Positions 35,442 to 42,863 of a stretch of DNA of 64,000 bases are shown one piece after another. Every line of letters begins with the position of its first letter. Position 1 is the stretch's first letter. The DNA lies in assembly GCA_030432595.1 (NCBI GenBank), contig JAUIGU010000023.1, forward strand, positions 1 through 64,000, in the 5' to 3' direction. Position numbers and translations under genes: made by a program. Source of the DNA: Phycisphaerae bacterium. Its GTDB lineage: Bacteria; Planctomycetota; Phycisphaerae; Phycisphaerales; Phycisphaeraceae. The notes under the pieces are model-generated. The model was not told where the DNA came from. It did not search any database and worked only from the letters and a program-made list of their open reading frames with translations.

Positions 35442-35648
35442 ATGAATGCCGCCGAACGCCTATCGAAAAACACGCCGTTGCTCAAAGTCTCAGACCTCTG
35501 CGAAATGCTGTCTCTGAGCCGCTCAAAGGTTTACACGCTCATCCGCGAAGACAAGCTCAAGAGCTTCACCATCGACGGAGCGCGGCGGATTCACCAGCGC
35601 GACCTCGACGAGTTTCTCGAGAAGCACCGCACCGCGGCGACCACCTGA
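35442..35648 (+). CDS. Xis/AlpA-like excisionase-family HTH protein
   Basis: A 68-residue protein with a MerR-type winged HTH of the excisionase family (HTH_17). The order is LLKVSDLCEMLSLSRSKVYTLIR, then DKLKSFTIDGARRIHQRDLDEFLEKH. AAGGAG lies 9 bp before the ATG at 35442. It probably acts as a directionality factor for the integrase or as an activator of early genes. It is the first gene of the rightward unit. Confidence 0.85.
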   Translation: MNAAERLSKNTPLLKVSDLCEMLSLSRSKVYTLIREDKLKSFTIDGARRIHQRDLDEFLEKHRTAATT

Positions 35649-35758
35649 TCCAAGCCAGCGCGGTACGGACGCCGCGCGCCCACCTGCCCCATGCGGAGCC
35701 GTAAAAAGGCCCCGCACTGCCGCGACGCAGAACGGGGCGAAGTCGTGAAGACCTACCC

Positions 35759-36232
35759 ATGACATCCTACCCATGCTCCGCGCCAACCACAACGAAACCC
35801 CAGCCGATCCACCTACCCCAGTCGATGCGCGATTTGGGGTTGCGGGCGTACGTCGAGCCGATCCGGCTGGCTGACGGCTCGGCGACCTATCGCGCTCGCG
35901 CGTACGAGGCCGACCTCGCCGCAGAGTTCCGCGCGTTCGACCACCACATCGACCACGCCAACCCCGTCGAGGCGGTCGACGAACTGCTCCATCACCTGGT
36001 CGCGTTGTTCGGCATCGGTGACGCCCAGCCCGAAACAATCACCGAGCGGTTTCTCGAACGCGGACAGAGCGTTAACGGCGGATTCTCGGATCGTCAGCGC
36101 CGTCTGTTGGGGCAAGGAATGGGAAAAGGCTGGCGCCGACGCGCGATCGGAAAACGGATCGGTCCCCGAAGCGCGGCTCGGTTCCTCGCCCTGCGCGATG
36201 TTCATCTTTTGCGGAAAGGTGGCCGGCGATGA
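35759..36232 (+). CDS. Unknown early protein of the element
   Basis: A 157-residue soluble protein not recognised. The central part is helical and acidic (EFRAFDHHIDHANPVEAVDELLHHL), while the C-terminus is basic (GWRRRAIGKRIG ... LRKGGRR). Its stop overlaps the next start in ATGA (36229-36232), so the two are coupled. It probably belongs to the replication or regulation module by position only. Confidence 0.6.
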   Translation: MTSYPCSAPTTTKPQPIHLPQSMRDLGLRAYVEPIRLADGSATYRARAYEADLAAEFRAFDHHIDHANPVEAVDELLHHLVALFGIGDAQPETITERFLERGQSVNGGFSDRQRRLLGQGMGKGWRRRAIGKRIGPRSAARFLALRDVHLLRKGGRR

Positions 36233-36966
36233 ACCAGCCGCCCGACCTGCCGGCGATGCTTGCGACCTGGCTACACGACCGCCCGGCCGTCGACCGCGCC
36301 ACGGTCCAGCGCGCCATCACCGCCGCCGTACGCAAGCACCAGGCCGGCCTGCATCACCTCGCCGAACAGCGCGAACAGCAACTCGCCCGCGGCGTACCCG
36401 CCGGCGACGTGCGGGAAGGACGGACTAAGGCGTATCTCGCCGCGATCTGGTCACTCGCCCGCCAACTCAAATTCGCCAACGTCGATCCCGGGATCAACGT
36501 AGCGGCGTGCCGTCCCGTGACGAAGTGGTTTCACGTCAACCAGCTCGCACCCATCGCCGGCAACCGCGAAGAGCTCGACACCTGGGCGGAGTTCGGCGTC
36601 GCCTGGGACAAGGCACAGATGAGCCCCGACCAGTCGCCCGTCATCGTTGCGACCCGCTACACGGAGCAGCACGCCCCGCCGGCCACGCTGGCCCGCTACA
36701 ACGACGACCCGCCGCTTTTCCGACTCGCGCGGCTCTGTTGGGCCATGGAGGAAACGAAGGCGTCAGCGTCGCCCTGGTGGCTGGGGTACCGAGACGCCGG
36801 CGCGGCGCTCGGCGTCGATCACACGCGCCTCGGCCCGTGGTTCAAACAGCTCGACCGCGACGGCATTACCGCCGTCGTCGCGCCGGGCGACCAGGCCAAA
36901 CGCAAGTCACCGCTGCGCCGGTTCATCGGCTACGACGACTCCACACAGACGGAGCCTTCACCGTGA
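36229..36966 (+). CDS. Putative replication-module protein
   Basis: A 245-residue protein, coupled at both ends by 4-bp overlaps. The C-terminal half has ARLCWAMEETKASASPWWLG, followed by DAGAALGVDHTRLGPWFKQL, which looks like a winged helix or primase-C-like HTH. A basic end (QAKRKSPLRRF) follows. Genes of this size and position in phages often initiate or regulate replication, but no catalytic motif (Walker, DnaG, Rep tyrosine) is seen. The role is inferred from place alone. Confidence 0.5.
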   Translation: MNQPPDLPAMLATWLHDRPAVDRATVQRAITAAVRKHQAGLHHLAEQREQQLARGVPAGDVREGRTKAYLAAIWSLARQLKFANVDPGINVAACRPVTKWFHVNQLAPIAGNREELDTWAEFGVAWDKAQMSPDQSPVIVATRYTEQHAPPATLARYNDDPPLFRLARLCWAMEETKASASPWWLGYRDAGAALGVDHTRLGPWFKQLDRDGITAVVAPGDQAKRKSPLRRFIGYDDSTQTEPSP

Positions 36967-37256
36967 ACGGATCGCCGACCCTCAAGACCGCGACGCTCAG
37001 CCCTCGCCAAACCGAGGTCTATGAGCTGATCCGCCGCTACCGGGCTCTGAACGCGCACGGGCCCACGCTCGCCGAGCTGGCCCACGCCCTCAACGTCTCT
37101 CCTTGCACCGTCGGCCGCCACGTCCGGGCTCTACAGGGCGTCGGCGCAGTCGTGTGGCTCCGACACCTACCGCGCTCCCTGGACGTCGCGGCCGACTTCA
37201 CGCTCCAGAACGAGCGCCGCAACGTCCGCTTCCCCATCGCCGGCTCGGTGTCATAG
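36963..37256 (+). CDS. LexA-type winged-helix protein without protease domain
   Basis: A 97-residue protein starting with GTG that overlaps the previous stop (GTGA). It is essentially the LexA N-terminal DNA-binding domain: LSPRQTEVYELIRRYRALN, then GPTLAELAHALNVSPCTVGRHVRAL. The self-cleaving peptidase half of LexA is absent. It could compete for SOS operators or regulate the late genes beyond the inverted-repeat region. Confidence 0.7.
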   Translation: MNGSPTLKTATLSPRQTEVYELIRRYRALNAHGPTLAELAHALNVSPCTVGRHVRALQGVGAVVWLRHLPRSLDVAADFTLQNERRNVRFPIAGSVS

Positions 37257-37273
37257 CACTCACGCGAATGCCG

Positions 37274-37492
37274 GAGGGTGGCGCAAAGCGCCGCCTGTGC
37301 GAATCCGTTAGGTATCTCTGCGTTCAAATCAACATAGCGTTCACAGCGTACATAGCTACACAGCAACACAGCCATCCGTGACCACGCTGCGACGCTATGA
37401 ACGCTGCGACGCTATGAACGCTGCGACGCTATGTTGAATCTTCGGAGCACCACCCAAACAGATACGCATAACCGGCGCTTTGCGCCACCCTC
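37274..37492. repeat. Imperfect inverted repeat, candidate origin or REPIN-like element
   Basis: Outer arms 37274-37293 and 37473-37492 are exact 20-bp reverse complements, each with the hairpin GGCGC-AAA-GCGCC. The similarity continues inward with gaps: CATAGCG/CAGCG blocks at 37333-37355 are inverted relative to the iterons at 37384-37433. The whole is about 220 bp with its axis near 37380. It could be a replication origin, a REP doublet or a structured RNA. Confidence 0.75.
37384..37433 (+). repeat. Three tandem 17-bp iterons
   Basis: Three head-to-tail copies of ACGCTGCGACGCTATGA (the last lacks the final base), inside the large inverted repeat. Iterons of this size are typical binding sites for a replication initiator. 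Confidence 0.85.
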
Positions 37493-37494
37493 TG

Positions 37495-37893
37495 ACGTGT
37501 GAACCCTCGACCGATTCCGTCGCCGGCACTTGTGCGGCGCGGTCGATAACAGTCGGCGCAGCGGCCAACCCCCCGGTACCCCCCCCCTCGACCCGCCCGA
37601 TCCGCCCCGCGTTGCTGGTGAGAGGAGCACCAACCCCGCCAGGACAAGGGGTTACATCGCACAGCATCGGCCGACGCAGCCGCTCCTTGTGGTCGCGGAC
37701 GATTCATCACCCTGCCAAGCGCGGCAGACGCATAAGTCCGCACCCCCGTTTCCGCGTCGCCAAGCTCGCGGCAAATATTTTTTAGACGACAAAGCGCACG
37801 CCGGACACCCACGCTACGCAGTGGACGCGCTTACGAATCCCCCGAGAAACACAGCACTTCACGCATCTTCTCACCGGTGTTACGCTCGAAGCA
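37495..37893 (+). other. Non-coding stretch before the late genes
   Basis: About 400 bp with no supported gene. It includes a C-rich run (about 37570-37590) and an AT patch AAATATTTTTTAG (about 37772) in otherwise GC-rich sequence. It must hold the promoter of the gene chain starting at 37894, but no good promoter pair was found. Confidence 0.4.
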
Positions 37894-38142
37894 ATGCACC
37901 GCGCCAACGGCCACGACCGACCCGACCTGCGCCCACCCGCCGGCCGCCTCGCGCAGTACCACGACGCCGTCAGCGACCTGGTCGAGCAGCTCGACCGCGC
38001 GATTGATACGGCGTTCCTCGCCGGCCTGCAGGGCGGCCGCTACGACCTGAGTTTTTTGCGCCACGCCGCCGCCTGGGCGGGGTACCGCCGCGGTTACTTC
38101 CGCACCGTCGGCGAGGCGCTCAACTTTTTCGGTGAAGCGTGA
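37894..38142 (+). CDS. Unknown small protein, first of the late gene chain
   Basis: An 82-residue mostly helical protein (YHDAVSDLVEQLDRAIDTAF, then LRHAAAWAGYRRGYFRTVGEAL). No family recognised. Its stop overlaps the next gene's GTG start (38139-38142). Its place at the head of a strictly coupled chain ending in ejection-like proteins is the best argument that it is real. Confidence 0.55.
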   Translation: MHRANGHDRPDLRPPAGRLAQYHDAVSDLVEQLDRAIDTAFLAGLQGGRYDLSFLRHAAAWAGYRRGYFRTVGEALNFFGEA

Positions 38143-38600
38143 ACATGACCACCGGCGCACCCGCCACCGTCGAGAACGAACCCGGCCGCCTCGAAGCCGC
38201 GCACCGCGCCGGCTTCGGTGACGCCGACGCGATCAACGCGCTCTTGCAATGGGGGTACGAGCATCTGGACGCGAACACCCGCCAGCGTTTCATGGATCGC
38301 GAGCACACGGTCGCGGGGTTTGTAACCAACCTGCGCGTCATCCAGGACTTGCGCGACGGCAACGTCACCGCCCGGGTCGGCACCAACGTTCACACAATCG
38401 CCCGCGGCGGCGTGATGCACCAGGACACCGCCGGCACCGCCGCACCACCGGCCGGCGGCGCGCAGCCGTTCGCCTCCACGCGGGAGATGTTGACGGCCCA
38501 GCGCGAAGCCACAGCGCGGTTCGGGCGGTGGGAATACGACGACGAATTCATGGCCCGGATCAAGGCCACGCCTCGATCCATCACGACAGGCATCGCCTGA
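38139..38600 (+). CDS. Unknown protein of the late gene chain
   Basis: A 153-residue protein starting with GTG in a GTGA overlap (ATG at 38145 is an alternative). It has a helical N-terminal part (DADAINALLQWGYEHLDANTRQRF). An Ala/Pro/Gly linker near residue 95 leads to an acidic-aromatic end. No membrane segment or known motif. Possibly a virion or DNA-binding protein by position only. Confidence 0.55.
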   Translation: MNMTTGAPATVENEPGRLEAAHRAGFGDADAINALLQWGYEHLDANTRQRFMDREHTVAGFVTNLRVIQDLRDGNVTARVGTNVHTIARGGVMHQDTAGTAAPPAGGAQPFASTREMLTAQREATARFGRWEYDDEFMARIKATPRSITTGIA

Positions 38601-38625
38601 CCCAGCAACGCAAAGACACGACCCG

Positions 38626-39420
38626 ATGACGACGACCACGACCACGATCGGCACGCCGAACAATTATCCGCAGCTGTCCCAGGCGGAGGTTTTGAATCGC
38701 CTCGACGCAGAGATTTCCTTCATCACCTTGGCGTCGTCTCTGCCCAACGATCCCCGGACACTGATCCGCGCCATCCTGCGCCGGCGCCTCGACGGTTCCG
38801 AGATTGCACGCGCCGAGGCCACCGACAAGAAGCTTGCCGAGCGGGACATCATGGCAAAAGCCACAGAGCTCTTGCGGGAGGTTGCCGTCGGCGTGGGGAA
38901 CCCCCTCGACGTCGTCGCGCACGCATCGCAAATCAACGGCGATTCGGAAGACTTCTACCACATCGGCAACCCGTCGTATCCGGAAATCATCACGCGAATT
39001 GCCGAGGGCAAGGATGAGGACGGCGACGCCGAAAAACTCGCCGGGCACATGCGGAAGCTCGGGATAACGCGTGACGGCGCGAACGCCGACGTGGCCGCGG
39101 TTCGCGGGCGCATGGCCGAGGAAGCCCGCATCAAACGCAAGGAGGACGAGCTCCGCGGTATCCCGAGCTTCGAAAAGATCGCCTACAGCGTGGCCCGACT
39201 CGACGAAGAGATCGACCGCGTGCTCGCCCCCTTGAAAGCCAAGCGGGACGAGCTGATCGAACTCCAGCAGAAGCGTTGCGACGTCGAGTGGGACCACGCA
39301 CACGCCACGTTCACCCCGACGATCAACCAGATCGACCGACTCGGCCCCGCCGTGCGCGTCGAACGTGGCGACCCCCGCGTGCTGTGCTCGGACCACGCCG
39401 GCGACGACCCCCCGCAGTAA
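38626..39420 (+). CDS. Unknown coiled-coil protein of the late gene chain
   Basis: A 264-residue protein. After a Thr-rich start, residues about 15-75 and 150-230 are strongly helical and charged (RGRMAEEARIKRKEDELRG; VARLDEEIDRVLAPLKAKRD), suggesting coiled coils. It is not a recognisable portal, scaffold or capsid protein, though a scaffold-like role cannot be excluded. Codon use is like its neighbours. Confidence 0.55.
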   Translation: MTTTTTTIGTPNNYPQLSQAEVLNRLDAEISFITLASSLPNDPRTLIRAILRRRLDGSEIARAEATDKKLAERDIMAKATELLREVAVGVGNPLDVVAHASQINGDSEDFYHIGNPSYPEIITRIAEGKDEDGDAEKLAGHMRKLGITRDGANADVAAVRGRMAEEARIKRKEDELRGIPSFEKIAYSVARLDEEIDRVLAPLKAKRDELIELQQKRCDVEWDHAHATFTPTINQIDRLGPAVRVERGDPRVLCSDHAGDDPPQ

Positions 39421-39424
39421 CACC

Positions 39425-39790
39425 ATGCCCCGCCCCTTGAAAAACCCGGCGACCAAACTCGGGCGCGAGCTCGACCGCGTCATGCTGCGCCTGCTGCGCG
39501 AAGGTGTTCCGCTGTTCAACAGCCAGACCGGCGAGCCGATGCTCGACGCCGACGGCAAGGCCGTCACCCGCCCGCCCAACGGCTCGGAAATGTCAGCCGT
39601 GCAAGCGCGGATCAAGTACCTCCAGGGCGGCAAGGCGCCCAAGGCCGAAACGCCCGACGCCAAGAGCGTGATGGAGATGCTCAAGCGTTCCCGTGACAGC
39701 GCCGCCGGCCCGCCAGGCCTCCAGGAGAGCGACGCCCCGCACGACCCGCGCTCACCCGCCGATCCCCCGTTGCGCATGACTACCGGATGA
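39425..39790 (+). CDS. Small protein with weak resemblance to T7-type small terminase
   Basis: A 121-residue protein from ATG 39425, 4 bp after the previous stop. RELDRVMLRLLREGVPLF, then MLDADGKAVTRPPNGSEMSA and ARIKYLQGGKAP, recalls the layout of small terminase subunits of T7-like phages. Those have helices, a short hairpin with DGxxVxxPP, and a helix ending in a short basic segment. The match is by eye and weak. If right, the element would carry a DNA-recognition subunit without the large terminase. It is coupled to the next gene by ATGA. Confidence 0.4.
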   Translation: MPRPLKNPATKLGRELDRVMLRLLREGVPLFNSQTGEPMLDADGKAVTRPPNGSEMSAVQARIKYLQGGKAPKAETPDAKSVMEMLKRSRDSAAGPPGLQESDAPHDPRSPADPPLRMTTG

Positions 39791-40125
39791 CCGTTTCGAC
39801 ACGCGAGCCCGAGCGCACCGAGTTGTTGACCGCGGAGCAGGTCGCGCAGGTGCTGGGCTGGAAGGTCCGTTATGTGGCCGACCGGCTCGACCAGGAAGAA
39901 CTGATCCCCGCCGCCATCGATCCCTTCATGAAGGGCAAACGTTGGCGGCGTCGGGAGCTGGACGACTGGCTCGCCGCCGGCTGTCCGCCCCGTTCGCTCT
40001 GGCGCTGGGAACCCGTGGTCGCGGAAGACCTGGCCCAGCGCATCCGCCGACTTCACCGTGAACTCGCCGACCTCGAGGCCCGCGTCGCCTGCCGGCGGGC
40101 GGAACTCGCGGAGATGAACGCATGA
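39787..40125 (+). CDS. HTH protein of the MerR/excisionase fold
   Basis: A 112-residue protein with a DNA-binding fold resembling HTH_17. LLTAEQVAQVLGWKVRYVADRL is followed by the wing GKRWRRRELDDWLAAG, then a C-terminal coiled coil (DLAQRIRRLHRELADLEARV). Its start and stop overlap both neighbours in ATGA. Its place in front of the large proteins suggests a late regulator or DNA-packaging role. Confidence 0.65.
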   Translation: MTVSTREPERTELLTAEQVAQVLGWKVRYVADRLDQEELIPAAIDPFMKGKRWRRRELDDWLAAGCPPRSLWRWEPVVAEDLAQRIRRLHRELADLEARVACRRAELAEMNA

Positions 40126-42863
40126 CCGCCGTCCCCACATCCGGCCTACCCGGCTCGCTCCGCCGCAACGTGGCGCCGACCCCGCCGCCACGTCAGGGCA
40201 TCGAGCAGCGCCTCCTGGCCCCGGGCCTGGCCGCACCGCCACCCGACTTGAGCGGCGTGCGCCAGATCCAGCAGATCGAGCGGGCGCTCGGGCTTGCGGG
40301 CAACGCCGCCGGCCAGGTCGGCGTCATTGCTCGCCGCCAGCGGCTGGAGTTGGAACAGGAGGCACGGGAGATTGAAAGCCAGTACCGCGGCGACGCGTCC
40401 CTGGACGCCCGCACCCAGCTCCCCGTGCTGCGCCAGCGTGTCGCGGCGGGGGAGTTTGACCACCTGCTCAACGCCGACGTGCCGCTCGACCAGGTCGTCG
40501 AACAGTTCCTCACCGAGCAGCTCACCGACCCCGAGACCGGCGAGCCCTTCGCCACGACGCCGTACGTTGACCAGTACCGCCAGGTGATCCAGCCGTCGCT
40601 GACCGCCGCCCTGGTCCAGCGCCAGACCGCACGACAGGACAGCGCCCGCGCCGAAGTCGTCGCCCTCGACGCCGAGGCCGTCACGTCGGCGACGTCGGCC
40701 GACGTGATCCGCAAGGCCGTCGAGAACACACGCCGGGTTCACCCCGACCTCACCGAGACGCAGGCGCTCAACCTCGTGCTGGTCCCCGGCCTGCGCGTCG
40801 CCGCCGAGCAGGGCGACGTGGGGCGCTTCAACCTCATCGCCGGCGAGCTCGGCGACCGCTTCCCCGGCATGGTGGCGCTGCTGCGCCTCGAAGCCCAGAA
40901 CAACAAACGCCAGGCCCAGACCCGGGCCCGGGCCCAACGCGCCGAAGCCGTCGAGAACCTGGTCGCGGACGAGCTCGACCGCTCCGCCCCCAACTTCGAC
41001 GCCGCCCGTGACGCCGTCGCCGGCGCCCAGGTCGACCCCGTCCTCAAGCTCAACCTCAACCAGCGGATCGACGCCACCGCCGACCGCTTCTTCCGGGACG
41101 CCGAGCGCCGCCAGGAGGAATGGTTGCAGGCGGAGTTTGACGGGCTCGCCGCCGAGGGGTTGCCGCCCGACGAGCTCGCCGCGCAGCTACACGAGCGTGC
41201 CGACACCGTCGCCCTGGGCATCGACGCCGAGAAGCTCGCGCCGCTCATCCAGCGGTACAGCCTCCACGCCATCCAGCGCGCCGCCCAGGCCGGCGACGTG
41301 GTCACCGTGGACCGCCTCACGCCGATGGTGGACCAACGCCCCGAGTCCCAGGCGTTCGTGATCCAGCAGCGGGGCGAAGCCCTGAACCGCCACCGTGACC
41401 GGGTGACCCAGCAGCTCCAGGCCGACGCCATCGCCCGGCCCGGCGCCGCCGCCGCCGTGTTCAACCAGGCGGCGCAGCGCCTCGACGTGTTCCGCAACCA
41501 GCCGGCGTCACCCGGGGGCATCACGCCGCAGCAGTACGCCGCCGTCGCCAACGCCGCCGCCCGCGAATCGGTGAAGGTCACCCGCCGCGAGTTGGAAGTC
41601 GCCACGCTCCGAGGCGTCTACGGCCAGGCGGCGCGTCAGCTCATCGACCCCAACGTCCCCACGCCGCCCCGGGCACAGGTCAGCGGCGACGCCGTTCTCG
41701 AAGTCTGGGCCGACGCCGGCATCGCCGAGGTCAACGCAGCCGACGGTCAGACCGTGCTGCGCCGCATCGCCGAGCCCGAACGCGCCGCCGTCCTCACCCA
41801 CCTGGCCGGCGGCGTGCCGGCTGCCGGTTGGTACGAGCAGATCGGCGCCGGCTTCGACCTGCACACCGATGCGCAGCAGGTCACGGGCAGCGCGTACGCC
41901 GAGTCCGCGCGCGCCCTCCTGGCCCTGCACCGGCAGAACCCGGCGCTGGCGCAGGAGGTCATCGCCCGCCACATCGACACCGACGCCGGCCGGACCCGGG
42001 CCCAGCGCTTCATCGAGGTGTCTGCCCAGCGGATCGGCCCGCTCACCGTGGACCCCGGCGACACCGGCACCACCGCCGGCGTGATCGCCGGCCGCCAGCT
42101 CCGCCCCGACGTGCTCGGCGAGATCAACGCCGCCGCCAAGGCCGTGGCCGCCGTCTCCCCCGTCAACCTCGACCGCACCGCCGCCCTCACGCTCGCCACC
42201 GGCGACACCTCCGCCGCCGTCGTCGCCGAGGAAACGCTCACCCGGCACCTGCCGCCGGGCTTCGAGCCCACACTCGGCATCCTGTTCGGCCGCCGCCTCG
42301 ACTTCGGCGCCGACACCGACATCGCCCCGATCCAGAGCGACGTCGCCCAGGCGTTCGAGCACCACCTGATCGACGCGTTCCGCGAACGAAAAGCCATGGG
42401 CGAAACCGACGACGCCGCGGCCAAGAACGCCCGCACCGTCGCCGCCGCTCGGACGATGGCGCTGTTCCCCCCGGTGGAATGGAACCAGGAGATCATGTTC
42501 CTGCGCGGCGGCGCCCTGGTCCCCGGCTTCGGCGGCTACGCCGAGCAGCGACTCCAGGCGCTCGACGCCACCGGACGCCTTAACCAGTCGCCGGCGTTCA
42601 TCCTCGACAACTACCTGCCCCGCTGGTCCGACAACCTCGGCGCGTGGACCCTCGTGTCGCGCGGCAACGCCGACGTGCCGCTCCGCGACGTTGACGGCGA
42701 CCTGGTCGTGATCCGCGCCGGCACCGCCGTCCGTGACGCCTTGCAGCAGCACATCGACGACATCGCCAACCAGATCGGCGACGTCGAAGCGCAACGCATC
42801 GCCCGCGAACAGTGGCGCCACACCGTCAACCAATCCATGGGCTCGATGATGTTTCAACCATGA
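40122..42863 (+). CDS. Large protein resembling T7 internal virion protein gp15
   Basis: A 913-residue mostly helical, Gln/Ala/Arg-rich protein with no membrane segment. It has the same build as T7 gp15-type ejection proteins. An N-terminal segment (RRQRLELEQEAREIESQYRG) is followed by a long alpha-solenoid. The C-terminal region ends in helices after IRAGTAVRDALQQHIDDI. Size, place before a still larger gene and the 4-bp ATGA overlap with it (42860-42863) match the gp15-gp16 order. The call rests on layout more than motifs; other large phage structural proteins are possible. Confidence 0.45.
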   Translation: MTAVPTSGLPGSLRRNVAPTPPPRQGIEQRLLAPGLAAPPPDLSGVRQIQQIERALGLAGNAAGQVGVIARRQRLELEQEAREIESQYRGDASLDARTQLPVLRQRVAAGEFDHLLNADVPLDQVVEQFLTEQLTDPETGEPFATTPYVDQYRQVIQPSLTAALVQRQTARQDSARAEVVALDAEAVTSATSADVIRKAVENTRRVHPDLTETQALNLVLVPGLRVAAEQGDVGRFNLIAGELGDRFPGMVALLRLEAQNNKRQAQTRARAQRAEAVENLVADELDRSAPNFDAARDAVAGAQVDPVLKLNLNQRIDATADRFFRDAERRQEEWLQAEFDGLAAEGLPPDELAAQLHERADTVALGIDAEKLAPLIQRYSLHAIQRAAQAGDVVTVDRLTPMVDQRPESQAFVIQQRGEALNRHRDRVTQQLQADAIARPGAAAAVFNQAAQRLDVFRNQPASPGGITPQQYAAVANAAARESVKVTRRELEVATLRGVYGQAARQLIDPNVPTPPRAQVSGDAVLEVWADAGIAEVNAADGQTVLRRIAEPERAAVLTHLAGGVPAAGWYEQIGAGFDLHTDAQQVTGSAYAESARALLALHRQNPALAQEVIARHIDTDAGRTRAQRFIEVSAQRIGPLTVDPGDTGTTAGVIAGRQLRPDVLGEINAAAKAVAAVSPVNLDRTAALTLATGDTSAAVVAEETLTRHLPPGFEPTLGILFGRRLDFGADTDIAPIQSDVAQAFEHHLIDAFRERKAMGETDDAAAKNARTVAAARTMALFPPVEWNQEIMFLRGGALVPGFGGYAEQRLQALDATGRLNQSPAFILDNYLPRWSDNLGAWTLVSRGNADVPLRDVDGDLVVIRAGTAVRDALQQHIDDIANQIGDVEAQRIAREQWRHTVNQSMGSMMFQP

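Noticed and set aside
35153-35704. 183-residue frame across the control region and Xis gene
   Set aside because: It overlaps the well-supported Xis gene in another frame, includes AT-rich control DNA and has no adequate ribosome site.
37384-37433. Three 17-bp repeats as a CRISPR array
   Set aside because: Copies are directly adjacent with no spacers and no cas gene is nearby.
38581-40242. 553-residue minus-strand frame over the late gene chain
   Set aside because: The plus-strand genes are coupled by exact overlaps; the minus frame has no start site or motif.
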